From Colocasia esculenta (lineage: Eukaryota > Streptophyta > Magnoliopsida > Alismatales > Araceae), in NCBI GenBank assembly GCA_014218235.1, contig CM024755.1, forward strand, positions 102,342,948 through 102,406,947: DNA of 64,000 bases, written 5' to 3'. The notes under the pieces were generated by a model. It had not been told where the DNA came from, ran no database searches, and saw only the letters and a list, made by a program, of their open reading frames with translations. The translations under genes and the position numbers were made by a program. Below, one piece after another: positions 1 to 11,928 of the stretch. The first letter of the stretch is position 1. Every line of letters begins with the position of its first letter.

Positions 1-2299
1 CTGTATTCTGCATACAGGAACTTAACGGCAACATATTGTGCTGTTAAGATCTAGGGTCAGCGGCAACATCTTGTGCCGTTAACCCAGGTTGGCGGCAACA
101 CCTGTGCCGCCAATTTCATCAGTTTGACAAATATGATGTTCTGATCTCTGTAATATATTTTCCGGATTTTTGAGTATAAGTACATGCTGTGAGAATTATT
201 TTGGGTCAAGTATATTCATTAGATCATGCCATGTGGATGGGTCAAATTTTTGTAAATTGTATTAATTATTAGAATTTTTGTAATAAGATATTAAGCATGA
301 TTTAGCCTTGTTAATTCCTGATTAATTAGATTCATGTTAAATTAGGGTTTCAGAAATTTCTTACGACTATATGATGATTGTGTTCAGGTATTAGCACTGT
401 AGTGTATAACTGTGTTACTATGAAACCTGTTTAAAGGAATTTAGTGATAATTATGCCTGAATCATGTTTTAATTGCTAAAAATATTTTACAGATATGAAA
501 AATATGGAAAATTGAACATGTGATATGTCTACTGTTTGAAACATGTTATAAAAATTTCATGTTGTTTTAATAATAGTAGGTACTGTTATGGATTTAAATG
601 AGAAAATGACCATGTTAAGCATGTTAAGTTAAATTATATGTGATTTAGTTAATAACAACATAATTAGGACTATATTAGGAGTTGATTATCATTATGAAAC
701 AGTAATAGCATGCTCTGTAAACTGATCCATGTATATAAATTAAAAGTGCATGTGTGTGTGTGTTTAAGTACATGTGAATAATGTAAATAATGTGATAAAG
801 TGTAAATGTGATAATGTGTTTAATTGGCCGATATTGACACTGCTACCATATAGGTCTGAGAGCTGTACCATAGAAAAGTCCCTATGGGAGGCTCAACATT
901 ATGTGATATCCTAAGGGCATTAGGATGAAATCCTGGAGGTTGATAAGTACCACTGGATAGGGTGGAGAGGGCTTCTCCCGGTCTGCACAGTAATCAAGAT
1001 CCATCACTAGTTTGCCTAGGTGGTGGTTGTGTGTCAAAGGAAATGCTATGTGCTATGTGATATGGGTGCGTGCGTCCTCTAGATGGTAGTTAGGACTATG
1101 TGTCACGACAACTTTAAGTATAAAAATGTGAATAAAGAGTAAAGTGACATGTGAATGTGGCACGTGGTAAGTGCAAGTGATATGACATGTGATAAGCGAA
1201 AGCTATCTGAAAAATATGTGAGATGATGTGTAAATGAGAGTATAAATGCATGTGAAAACCAAAGTAAAAATGCATATATTCATATAAATCATGTGTTAAT
1301 ATGTTAAATGTAATATCATGTTTAATATCATGTTATATAGGTTAATAACATCCATGTAGTAGTGTATGTGAATAAGTGTATGTAAACATGTGAATTTTGC
1401 AATGTGAAAGATGAGCATGTTGAATTGTTAAATGAATAAGATAGCATGCGAAAAAATGTAAATCCATGTAATTGTGTTTAATTCAAGTCAAAACAGCAAG
1501 CTAAATGTGTGAAAAAGTGATATAATTGCATATGAAAGTGGTTAGATATCATGCTAGGAGTGTTCATTATCCTGTACATAACTTCATGTTCTAAATTGGT
1601 AAAATTGTGCAATGATATGATTAGTGCGTGAATCATGAATCATGTGATAAGTTATGTGTAGAAAACATGTGTAGGTGTATGTTTATTATCCATGATTTAA
1701 AGTGAGCAAGTGTTAGTTTAAAACATGTTTAGGTGGTTTATGCATGTAAGTTAAATGTATAAAGCATGTGCCATGTAAATTGTTTATGGTTTAAAAAATA
1801 GCATGTGTTTCCCTACTGTTTAATAGTTTAGTATGTGTGTGATATGTGCAAGGTTGTGTCTTTAGATTGCTTGCTGGGTCTTTTAGACTCATACTTGCTT
1901 CGGTGTATAGGTGAGACATGTGTTCCCATATTGGAAGAGGGCATAGCGAGGAGCGACATCGAGCACGAGGAGTAGCCATCTTGTGGAGTGCTTAGTAGTT
2001 GTATTTTTCCTTTCATAGTATGAATAATGTTATTCTTATGGACAATGTAATAGACAAGGTATTTCTTTTAGAATTGTAATAATGTGGACTATGTCATTTA
2101 CTTTTGCTATATAGACCGTGGAATGATGTGATGATGATGGAATGAGAATGAGTTATTTCTTTTATTCCCGTTGTACTCATTTGTTATTTATGTACATATC
2201 AACCTATCATTTAGTGTTGGGTTATTATCCCACTGTAATGGCGCCCTTTGTACTGATGGGGATTGGTATAATCGTACTAGTATAAAGTGGGTCGTTACA
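1..2299 (+). repeat. 5' LTR of element A (left part missing)
   Basis: It ends GGGTCGTTACA at 2299 and is followed at once by the tRNA-iMet-like primer-binding site. Bases 1 to about 690 repeat at 4114-4797 with few differences. Positions 25-113 hold three short inverted-repeat pairs, including TTGGCGGCA (89-97) with TGCCGCCAA (105-113). Confidence 0.85.
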
Positions 2300-2607
2300 G
2301 AGATGGTATCAGAGACCAAGGTTGAGATTGTACATGAATAAACCATCATATTCACAATATTGCAAAGTCTTTATAGAGAATCTGTCCATATATGTAGAAA
2401 ATATTTAATAATGAAAAGAAGATAGCTAAGAAAATAGTTAGGATTTAGTAACTTAGATTCTAACTAGATTAATTATTTTGCAGACTATGGTGAGTCATGG
2501 TAAGCGTGGTGATCGGGCTAGGGAGCATTTGTAGAAGCGCAAGGTAGAAAAGTTTGTGATGGGACTCAAATAATCATTGAGAGCTAGACTTTTGGAGTCC
2601 GACCAGT

Positions 2608-2964
2608 TTGGACAAATCTCTCAACGCCGCAAAGTCAGCATCCCAGTCAATAGCCTCTACAGCCAGCGAGAAGCCTGAGTGTGTACAATGCGACAAGCGT
2701 CATGGCGGAGACATGTGTTGGGTAAAGGCAAGAAGATGTCTCAAGTGTGGTAGCAAGGATCATCAGATTAATGATTGTCCAAACCTGAAGACAAAGTTCA
2801 TTCCACGAGGTGTTAGAGCAACAACAAAGAAGCCAGCAGCAAAACCACAAGCACCAGCCAAGGAGAATGTGTTAACCGGAGATGACATCGACAACGTCAC
2901 CAAAGGTACTCGATCCGATCTTCGAGGACGAAGATCTTTTTCAAAGGGGGGGGGGAGAGTATGA
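2608..2964 (+). pseudogene. gag C-terminal relic with two zinc knuckles (element A)
   Basis: The 118-residue open stretch carries a first knuckle CVQCDKRHGGDMC (C-x2-C-x3-H-x4-C) and a second CLKCGSKDHQINDC (C-x2-C-x4-H-x4-C), then a Lys/Ala-rich tail. Gag knuckles bind the element RNA during particle assembly. Upstream (2480-2607), frames with stops still resemble the gag segment before the knuckle, so the visible start is not the original one. The frame runs into the polypurine tract, so the protein end and the 3' LTR boundary coincide. No protease or reverse transcriptase follows. Confidence 0.7.
2944..2961 (+). promoter_or_regulatory. Polypurine tract of element A
   Basis: A run of ten G followed by AGAG lies directly before the TGAGACCCCC start of the 3' LTR. 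Such tracts prime plus-strand synthesis. Confidence 0.8.
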
Positions 2965-3091
2965 GACCCCCAAATTTTTCATTTTATATTGTGCAAATGG
3001 TATTTACTTGTTATGTACATAGTGTATGTATTAAATTGTGCATATTATAGTTATTTAGTTACTCATGTGCGTAGGCATGTATAAATGTATG

Positions 3092-3148
<57 letters not shown>

Positions 3149-4797
3149 CTACGAGTATAAGTAATTAGCTAATTTTGTACATATTGTACTTATTTAAATC
3201 CTATGCATATTGTATTTAAATAATGTTGTGTATATAGTATCTAATTATTGATGTGCATATTATATTTATTTATTCCATTACATATTGTATGTAACTATGT
3301 TGTGTACATATGTATATATGTATGTGTTTATCTTTGCATATGATAGCTATCTATCCCTGTACATATTAAATTGCTTATAGTGTATATTGTACTTAAATAA
3401 TACTGTGCATGGTGTATGTATCTATATAGTGTATGCATGTGTAATTATTTCTGGGTTGTGGCCGAAATGCCAGTTAACGTCAACACAAATTGACGTTGAT
3501 TGCATGTTGACGACAACATGAATGTTGTTGACTGCATGGCCAGGATGATCGATGGACGCTGACTCCTTGTTGGCGGCAACAAATGTTGATGCCTATTTCC
3601 CAGTTTTCTGCGATTTCAGATTTGGAAACGGCTGCGTTTCCTCCGGTTCTAGTTTAGGAAACCTAGCCCTAATGGTAGGAGACCTACCCTAATGCGTAAC
3701 CAACCCACCTAGCTCTATAAAATCACCTTGGTTCGATTGGATTATGTCTTTTGGCCTTTGTGAAACCCTAGAACTTTTGTGGAGAAAAGTTAACCTTTGG
3801 CGAGCTGAATCCGGCGACTGGAAGGGTTTCTGGAGATCTACACCGACTGGAGCATAGTCTAATCATCAAGGAAGCTTCTCCAACTCCGAGGATCGACCTC
3901 CATTGACAGGAAGGACCGAATCTGAAGCAGTTTGAGCACCCTCTTGGCCTAGCCAAGGAGGGCTTCACCAACAAAGTTTGATCTTCTTGGATTTATTTTG
4001 AGGCAAGTAACCTATGGATATCAACCCTACCCATGTCAGCTAGGTCATAGGAATTTTACAGAATTTATTTCGTGTCCTGGAACCCCCATTCACCATGATT
4101 CTGTGTGTTCTGTCTGTATTCTGCAGACAAGAACTTAACGGCAACATATTGTGCCATTAAGATCAAGGGTCAATGACAGCATCTTGTGCCGTTAACCCAG
4201 GTTGGCGGCAACACCTATGCCGCCAATTTCATCAGTTTGATAGATATGATGTTCTGATCTTTGTAATATGTTTTTCGGATTTCTGAGTGTAAGTACATGC
4301 TGTGAGAATTATTTTGGGTCAAGTATATTCATTAGATCATTCCATGTGGATGGTTCGAATTTTTGTAAACTGTATTAATTATTAGAATTTCTGTAATAGG
4401 ATATTAAGCATGATTTAGCCTTGTTAATTCTTGATTAATTAGATTCATGTTAAATTAGGGTTTCAGAAATTTCCTACGACTATATGATGATTGTGTTCAG
4501 GTATTAGCACTGTGGTGTATAACTGTGTTACTGTGAAACCTGTTTAAAGGAATTTAGTGATAATTATGCCTAAATCATGTTTTAATTGCTAAAATTATTT
4601 TACAGATCTGAAAAAATATGGAAAATTGAACATGTGATATGTCTACTGTTTGAAACATGTTATAAAAATTTCATGTTGTTTTAATAACAGTAGGTACTAT
4701 TATGGATTTAAATGAGAAAATGACCATATTAAGCATGTTAAGTTAAATTATATGTGATTCAGTTAATAACAACATAATTAGGACTGTATTAGGAATT
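2962..4797 (+). repeat. 3' LTR of element A, 3' truncated
   Basis: Begins TGAGACCCCCAAATTTTTC. It contains a (TA)n run (3098-3146), a U3 inverted-repeat cluster (3474-3590), a TATA-like CTATAAAA (about 3713-3720), and the leader-type sequence GAGGCAAGTAACC near 4001 that is also found in the family C LTR. A second inverted-repeat cluster lies at 4136-4228. Similarity to the 5' LTR ends at about 4797. Confidence 0.8.
3098..3146. repeat. (TA)n microsatellite
   Basis: Uninterrupted TA dinucleotides inside the U3 part of the element A 3' LTR. Confidence 0.95.
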
Positions 4798-5428
4798 AAT
4801 TATGACGAAATTAATTGAGTTTGGCTTGTGAGAATGCCTACCTTTGAGTCAATTTGCCTCCTAGGGCTTAGAACTTGAAGAATAAGGGTTGGGGCTTGAG
4901 CAATCCTTCTCCCCACGAGTTCTCCCTTTCCTTGGCCTCTTCTCCATGCCCAACAACCCTCAGACGTGCATTAGGGCCGGCCATGGAGAGATTTGGGAGT
5001 ATTTAAGCTCCCATGGTTTTCATTTCCTATTATGACTCTAATTCCCCTTTAATTTCGAGATTTCCTAATTTCTCTCAACCTTCCAAGCTTTCCACCTCCT
5101 ATTTGGGTTAGGTTGGGTTGCAATTTCGTGGCCAACTAATTAGGGTAGGGTTAGGAGTCCAATTCTAACCCATATTCACTATTTTAATGATTTAATAACC
5201 CCTTTCTTTTTAGGCAATATTAAATTTATGAATTTTGGGTATTATTCTGTTATTCATCTTTTAAAAATCCCTATTTTTGCCCAATAATTATTGGAGGGTC
5301 CATTTAACAAAGCCCATCACTTCATTTTGTTTAATGGGTTTTAATTAAATCCCATTTTCTTTAATTTTTCAATTTATTCGAGATTATTATTATTAAATTT
5401 TTATTTTTTGAAAAATCGGGTTACTACA
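4798..5428 (+). repeat. 3' end of an LTR (family F1)
   Basis: The segment ends GGGTTACTACA. The sequence right after it reads as the same gypsy gag region seen in element D, so this is the end of an LTR that had inserted into that gypsy; ATGCC (5429-5433) would be the right target duplicate. A promoter-like TATTTAAGC lies near 5000. The left half is missing, presumably lost when it was joined to element A. It resembles the last 1.2 kb of the solo LTR ending at 58666 in layout. Confidence 0.6.
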
Positions 5429-6361
5429 ATGCCCTTAGACTTCCTCCGGAAAAGGTCAACTGGAACATGGCAGCGAATCAGACCAAGTATTGTGTATATC
5501 TCCGCCATCCAGGGCACAATATATCATATTGTTTTCAATTTAGGGACATGATATATGATCTTCATGAGCAGCAACAAAGTGATCGGGCAGAGATGAAGAG
5601 GTTAATTCAGACCCTGAGGGATCAGCAGGGGCAGAGACAGTAGCAGTAGTAGAGGCGATAGTAGCCACCACCACAACAGCAACAATTCCAGTAGCAGCAA
5701 TTCCAGTAGCAATTCCAGCAACCACAAACAGCCACAGCAACCAGCTCATGATCTTGACATAGTCCGAAATCCTATGCCACAACACCAGCTCGCTCCAAAT
5801 CCCCAACCTGCTCCACCACCTCCGCCACCCGCTCAAGTTAATACCGTTGTCCACCATCCACCACCAGCCATCGCTTGGGCCTATGATGATGAGCATGAAG
5901 TATGCCAATTATTGGCTATTTCCCATACCACCATCACCTCCACCACACCCACCATTGCCATAATCACCTCACCCCTACGCAACACTCCCATCATACCACC
6001 CATCAGTCCATCACCCATCAACATCCCACTTCCCCCCACGCTAGTGCCAATAATAGCCAACCCATCCATCATCAGCACCACCCCACCTCCACTTCAACAC
6101 AACCTCGCCCCACAGAGCAGGTGAATGTTTCACTAGATGTATCCCAATGCATCCATGTCTATACCGAGTTAGCCGACCCACAACTCCAACTCCAACAACC
6201 AACAACAACAGCAGGACGTCGAAGAGGCAAACCCGGTCCCAGGCACCCAATATGATATCCTGAAGCATTTGGATCAGACTCCTGCCAAGATTTCTATCCT
6301 TGAACTAATTAAGAGGTCTCAGACCCATCAAGATGCTTTGAGGACTTTTCTGCAAAGGGTC
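5429..6361 (+). pseudogene. Gag/protease-linker relic of a Tat/Ogre-like gypsy
   Basis: The translation around 5480-5560 contains YCVYLRHPGHNISYCFQFRD, which matches the zinc-knuckle-like region of element D at 25766-25845 (CPYHRAPGHEIHNCF). A Gln/Pro/His-rich linker follows, and the last part (6250-6355) matches D at 26355-26460. Stops and frameshifts are frequent. The relic is interrupted on the left by LTR F1 and on the right by LTR G1. Confidence 0.65.
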
Positions 6362-7972
6362 TATAGACGCGAGATTTGGCCCATCCCCGCGTAGGTCCAT
6401 GGTTAAGACTTATCTAACTCCTTGTTGACTTTCCTCAGATCCCATGTTAATGTCAACATCGATTGCCATTTACCCCAGGTTGACGGCACAGTCCATTGAC
6501 ATTTACTCAGGTTGACATCAACATAGTGTGACGTCTGAATGAGGTTGACGGCGACATCGATTGACGTCATCTTGGGTTTACCTGTTCTACGGAACTGTGT
6601 GGGTATCTTGCCCACTTCCGCCCCTACCTTGGCCATGCAACACATGGGACCATTCCCAACAGGCAAATGGGCCACCTTGGCACCCCCTTGACCCAGTAAA
6701 AATCCTATGTGGCCTCCTCCCATTGGCCAACACTTTCTACATGGAATGCCACTTGTACAAGTGTGTTTTCTCACACTTGAGCATCCTATGCTCCCTAGCT
6801 TTGCCCCCACTGCCTATATATGAAGCTCCTTGGCCTTCTTAGTAGGGGGGGGAGATGCAGGACGAGCCCAAGAAAGAGCCCCTTTGAGCATTGAGAGCTT
6901 CCACACTTCATTCCTCTCTGTCTTTCACCACTTGGAGCGTCCAAGAGGCTTCACCAAGAGCTGGAGGATTCCACCAAGCAACCACAAGAGTCTTCAACGA
7001 GGAGCATCTCCCACTTCTTCTCTTTTTTTTCTTCATCCTTTAGTCTTACATGTTAGTCACTCCTCACACACACACACCGAGCACGTAGTGCACACTCCCA
7101 CACACCTGAAAGGGGTTTTCGAAACCAAAAATGGAGGGAAGAAGGTTGGTCATAGCACTTGGCCACCCCTCTTCTCAAGCCCGCAACCGGTACGGGGCTC
7201 ACCTTTTGGGTCATTTTTCTTTACTTCAGAACACTTACTGCACTTCATTAGAGTCTTATAGAGTCCTTTTGGTCGCAGGAACACTTTCAGCAACATCGTG
7301 GAGCTTCTTCCTTTTGGCCGGCCGAAGGGGAGAAAGTCGGCGTTCCACCACCAATTGCTCACAAGGCCACGTCGTCGGCACGATCTGAACACATCCTTGG
7401 CCACAGGTAAGGCCCTAGCGATCACACCTTGCTCATTTGCTTACTGGTTTCTTGGTTTCCTTCTCTTCTTTCTTTGGTCAACTCGGTCAAATGAGGGTCA
7501 ACGAAAAAAAAGGACGAGGACGGGATCAACTAGCCAGCCAACTCATCCATCAGGGATCCGCGTGGGGTTTTGGATCGAAAACCAAACGTCTACAGCTCTC
7601 TTCTGGCGATCACGATGGGACCGGCACTGCTCACCACAGTTGTGAAGGTTTCAGTCTGCGAACAGGTAGTTGTCAATCGTTGTTGACGTCTACCCAGGTA
7701 AACATCCACATACTGTGCTATTTAGTTTTTGTTAACATCCATTTCTTGTGCCGTCAACCTTCTCTTAACGTCCATCGTTCTTGCCGTCTATCTACTTCTG
7801 AGGAACTTGACGTCATCTGTGTTGCTGTTTACTTTCACAGAAGTTGTTTCTGTCTGATTTTCCTTCTGTCTTTCTTTTGTTTGCTTACTCTTTGGTCTCT
7901 GTTGATCCTGAGTCTCGAGGTGGATCTTATTCCTCATCTGTTCTAGCCTCCCCACACATTTTAGAATAACCC
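6362..7972 (+). repeat. LTR of family G (first part, interrupted by copia)
   Basis: The start TATAGACGCGAGATTTGG matches the start of the minus-strand copy at 37918 (TGTAGACGCGAGATTTGG), so the terminal TG has probably mutated to TA. It holds an inverted-repeat-type cluster (6430-6570), TATA-like CCTATATATG at 6812-6821 and a second cluster (7660-7830). The copia insertion at 7973 splits it. It resumes at 24009, but I cannot place its true 3' end. It may be the 5' LTR of element D. Confidence 0.6.
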
Positions 7973-8200
7973 TGTTGGGTTGAGTGTGAATTTAATACAT
8001 TTCCCCTCATAATTTTGATGATGACAAGTTGTGATTTTAATGCACAATGAATGGAACATGTTAGATACATCACACATGTTATAACAATATTCAAAAAGCA
8101 TGTTTCCAAACACATTTTGTCATATATATTCATGATAATACATTGGACTAATGATTTATGTGTTTATTTCTCAGGGACATACATTTCTTGCAAGGGTAGT

Positions 8201-8449
8201 GTCGACACACCCACTACTGGTGTCGACACAGGGTATCAAACCCTAAGGCAAAGTCATGAAGAAATGGTCAAGTGTGTCGACACAGTCCCAGCAGTGTCGA
8301 CACTAGACCCAGCTCCCAGAGAACCCAGTTGACAGGTTGGGACAGTGTGTCGACACACTCCCAGGCAGTGTCGACACTAGTGACCTCTCCCAGAGGGCCA
8401 GTTTTGCAGAAATGAGACAGTGTGTCGACACACTCCATGGTTAGGTCGA
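8201..8449. promoter_or_regulatory. GTCGAC palindrome cluster in copia U3
   Basis: GTCGAC occurs at 8201, 8222, 8277, 8296, 8349, 8369, 8424 and 8444, mostly as GTGTCGACAC or TGTGTCGACACA. The sites come in pairs about 15-20 bp apart, repeated every 70-75 bp, and end about 120 bp before the TATA box. A regulatory role is inferred from position and density. Confidence 0.65.
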
Positions 8450-8570
8450 CACAATCCGGAAACTTTTTCACTTTAAGTCCCACCTGGACACGTGGCACTC
8501 TAGGGATCTTGTGGATCGGCCTTGGATCATGTGCCCACGCACCCCAAGGGTTTTTTTAGACACATTGGGC

Positions 8571-8578
8571 TATAAATA
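8571..8578 (+). promoter_or_regulatory. TATA box, copia 5' LTR
   Basis: TATAAATA inside GGGCTATAAATACTC; the same site is at 23024-23031 in the 3' LTR. Position in the LTR fits the U3/R boundary. Confidence 0.7.
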
Positions 8579-9558
8579 CTCTCCTATTGGCCATCCAACC
8601 AAGAGAACACCTCAGAGCCTTCCAGAAAAGTTTCTTTGGCGGCAAGACAGAGGTCTCCTCCCCGTTCTTGCTCTCCTTGTGCTGCTTCAAGCCAATTCCC
8701 ATCCTTGCAAGCACAAGAAGTGAAGATTGATCCATGAAGATGAAGTGAGATCACTTTCAAGGGAGCAGATCGAGTAGAAGCAGCCAATTGAGAAGAGTTC
8801 AAGGAAGATCTAGAGGCACAAATTGCAGAGCATCGCCCAGGGACTTCAAGAGTTCAAGCATCTTCTCAATTCAGTCTTCTACGAGGGAGTTCATCTGAAG
8901 AACAAGGATTTTACATACAACTCCTCAATTCCCCTTAGTTCTTCTGAGTCATTCTTGAGATTGTGCATGATTTGTTGCACTAGTCTCCTTGAATGAACTC
9001 TTTATGGATCAGATCATTGCTAGAGGATCTGGATCTTGTTGTTTTGATCTAGCAAGTTGGTTGTGAGCCTTTGTGCTCAATTGTGTTGAGTCGTCGCACT
9101 CAGGTTGTGGTTGAGCAGTTGTGCTCAAGTTTCTAGAGTAGTCTTGCTCTAGAGGTTGTGTGTGAGTTTGTGAACTCAGTGTGTTGGAGTTGTCGAGCTC
9201 CAGTGTGTGGTGTATTCAAGTTGAATAGTGGAGCCTCACTGTGTGAGGGGTGGATGTAGGAATCACATGGTGTGATTTACAAACCACCTAAAAATCTCTG
9301 TGCAGTGGTTTGATATGTGATTTAACTTTACTTTGCGTTAGATGTATGCATAGGATTTTTGATTTCACTTCTAATCAACTTGATCACACACTTTAATCAC
9401 TTAATTCACACAATCACTCATCAGATCTGTGAATTGCTTTTCTAAATTGTCTCTGATTCAAAGCATCTTTAAAATTGGCTAAGCTTCCGCAGTATTTGGC
9501 CTAGATCTATTCAACCCCCCTCTTCTAGATCTGGTCCATCCCTTTTTCGATTCTACAA

Positions 9559-9571
9559 TTGGTATCAGAGC
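9559..9571 (+). promoter_or_regulatory. Primer-binding site (tRNA-iMet type)
   Basis: TTGGTATCAGAGC one base after the 5' LTR end, complementary to the 3' end of initiator methionine tRNA, as is usual for plant copia elements. Confidence 0.9.
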
Positions 9572-9675
9572 GGGTTCATATCTGATCTGATCTGATCTGA
9601 GTGTTTCTGTTTATTTTGTGTGTTTCACTTGCTTGTTTGTTGAGTGTTTCCTTAATTACATCTCTTTTTGATTCA

Positions 9676-11807
9676 ATGGATTCTAGAGGTTTCATTGCTG
9701 AAGGCCACTCTATCAATAGGCCACCCTTCTTCAATGGGACTGACTATTCCTATTGGAATAATAGAATGCAAGTCTTCCTTAGAGCCCAGAACTATGAAAT
9801 TTGGAAGGTAGTTGAGGTAGGCCCCTATGAAAACCAGGGAGAAGAGGAAACCTGGACCAGGGAACAAATTAGAAGGGCCACCCTGAACTACAATGCCATG
9901 AACATGATTCAATGTGCTGTCCACCCAAAAGAGTACTCAAGAATCTCTATGTGCAAATCTGCCAAGGAGATGTGGGATAAGCTTGAGTTACTCTATGAGG
10001 GAACATCCCAAGTAAAAGAAACCAAAGCAAATATTCTTGTTTCTGAGTATGAATTATTCATGATGAAATCTGATGAAATAATTTCTGAAATGTTTGCTAG
10101 GTTCATGATCATTGTGAATGGACTGAAGGCTCTAGGTAAGGACTACACAGATGCTGACTTGGTAAGAAAAATCTTGCGCTCTCTTTCTTCAATTTGGCAC
10201 ACTAAGGCCACAGTTTTGAAGATTCTAAAGATTTATCCAAGATCTCTTTGGATGAACTCATAGGATCTTTGATGACTTATGAAATAAATTTGAAGAGAAA
10301 TGAAGAGCACATAATCAAAACCAAACCAGTAGCACTTAAAGCTTCATCCAGTAACAAGGATAAGAATCAAGAGAAAACAAGTTCTGATGAGTCTGAGTCC
10401 AATGAGGATGAGCTTGCCCTCATGACCAGGCAATTCAGAAAATTCTTAAAATCAAGAAAGGGAAAATTCACTGGGAAAAAGAAATTCTCATCTGGAAAAA
10501 GAAATACTTCCTTTTCAAATGCCAATTCAAATAGGAATCAGAAAACTGATGAAGTTGTTATTTGTTACAGGTGCAACAAACCAGGACACATGAAGGGAGA
10601 ATGTTCTGAGAACAAGAAGGAAAAGTACAAGAATATCAACAAATTCAAGAAGCCTAAAGCAATGGTTGCCACTTGGTCAGATGAAGACTCAAGTGAGAAA
10701 GAAGAAGAAAGGTCCTCAAGCTCTGGAAGTGAGGAAATCTGCTTTATGGCAAACAGTTCTGATGGAAAGGTAAACACATCCTTTGAAGATTATACAATTG
10801 ATGATTGGCAAGATGCTTATGCTGAATTAGTTGAAAACTATTCTGAAACAAGAAAAGAAAATAAGCATCTAAAGAAAAAATTGAAAACATTCTGCATAAC
10901 CAATCAATAAACAAAAGAATTTCTGAATTGGAAAATGAAGTGGCAGCTCAATGAAGAAAAAGAAAATCTTCTAAATGTAATTGATGAGCTCAAGCTTGCA
11001 TCTCAAAAGGCCAACAATGACTTTATGAAACTGTCTGAAAAACTGGAATTACAACAAAAAGAAAAACAACAAAGTGATGATGAAATCAAGACTTTAGAAA
11101 ACCAGTTGAAAGAAAAAGAACAAGTCATTGAAACCTTTACAAAAGTAAAAGATAATCTGGATGCTTTGTTAGGAACAAGAATGAAATCTACAACACATGA
11201 GCTAGGATTTTCCACACAAAAATCCAAGAAAGACAAATCTGGTGAAATGAAGGAAAAAACACCTTTAATAAAATTTGTCAAAAGTCCTAGTCCTGAGAAA
11301 AACAAAAACAAGCAAGTGTCAAACAAAACAACAAAAACCTTGAAAAACCAGAACAAAGAGAAACCAAACAGGTCGACACACTCACCTGACAGGTTGACAC
11401 CAGTCAACAAAAAGATGAAATCTATGACTGTTGAGTCGACACCAGTCCAGAATAGGTCGACCTGCTCAATCTCAAAAACCACCAACCAGTCAACCAAAAA
11501 ATTAAATAAAAACTTGAAAAATAAGAAAAACACAAAAGAAAACATTCATGATAAACCTTGGACTTGCAAGACAGCACATCAAGCTGATTGGACCAATTCT
11601 TGGAACCAATGGTATCACAATCCTTTTTGGTACCATCCTCAATTCTTTTATCCAAACTTTTTAATGTACCAACAAAATCCATGGTTTGGACCTCCACAAA
11701 TGAACAACCATGTCCAAATGCAAAACTCTCATCCTAATGAGAAAAAGAACACTGGTTTTTTAGTCCAAAAGGGAAGGATAAATGAAAAAGGCAAAAAACA
11801 CCACTGA
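9676..11807 (+). pseudogene. gag: copia gag (capsid/nucleocapsid), frameshifted
   Basis: The start is the ATG at 9676 that opens MDSRGFIAEG, 105 bp after the PBS; upstream in-frame sequence is hydrophobic leader translation. The first 180 residues match copia capsid domains (PPFFNGTDYSYW, then the region before KATVL). A one-base loss near 10219 shifts the frame, which resumes at 10248. A CCHC knuckle (CYRCNKPGHMKGEC) lies near 10564. Frame breaks near 10905 precede a long Lys/Glu coiled coil (10935-11180), then a Lys/Asn/Thr-rich and an aromatic-rich tail to 11807. Such a long C-terminal extension is typical of Sirevirus gag. GTCGAC sites occur inside the coding sequence at 11372, 11435 and 11456. 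Confidence 0.85.
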
Positions 11808-11928
11808 AATAAAACAAAAGCAAAAAACAAGTCAGATTTGGATTAGAAAAGATTTGCTGTCAATGTTCAAACAATCTGATGGTCCCAACAATGTTTGGGT
11901 ACCAAAATCTTCTCTCCACTGATTAATT

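Larger units (their letters stand above)
1..4797 (+). mobile_element. Gypsy-type LTR element A, large LTRs and very small interior
   Basis: The element consists of the 3' part of a 5' LTR (1-2299), a primer-binding site (TGGTATCAGAG, 2304-2314), a 0.66 kb interior, a G-rich polypurine tract and a 3' LTR starting at 2962. Base 1 aligns with about 4114 in the 3' LTR, so the full LTR is about 3.45 kb. The 3' LTR stops matching at about 4797, well before its expected end. The interior keeps only the zinc-knuckle end of gag and no pol, so this is a deletion derivative or a non-autonomous element that needed enzymes in trans. The LTR is related to the solo LTR at 18607-21879; both share a block near 880-990 and 20500-20620. 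The left end lies outside the window. Confidence 0.85.
7973..9557 (+). repeat. 5' LTR of the copia element
   Basis: Starts TGTTGGGTTGAG and ends TTCTACA. By eye it differs from the 3' LTR at about 28 substitutions plus a few small indels over about 1.58 kb. Eight GTCGAC palindromes lie in 8201-8449, and TATAAATA at 8571 is the likely promoter. A plausible mRNA leader with no long supported ORF follows. Confidence 0.95.

Noticed and set aside
5540..5908. Minus-strand 122-residue open stretch with a hydrophobic middle
   Set aside because: Antisense to the Gln/Pro-rich gypsy linker; the plus strand matches element D.
8051..8332. Open stretch with repeated VDT residues, recurring at 22503-23105
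   Set aside because: It is the translation of the palindrome cluster in the two copia LTRs, upstream of the TATA box; the 3' copy reads differently because of indels.
8201..8449. Regularly spaced repeats that could look like a CRISPR array
   Set aside because: The repeats are 6-12 bp palindromes inside a plant retrotransposon LTR, with no conserved long repeat or cas genes.
11003..11545. 180-residue minus-strand open stretch rich in Phe and Leu
   Set aside because: It is the antisense of the Lys-rich gag tail; A-rich coding DNA lacks stops in antisense.
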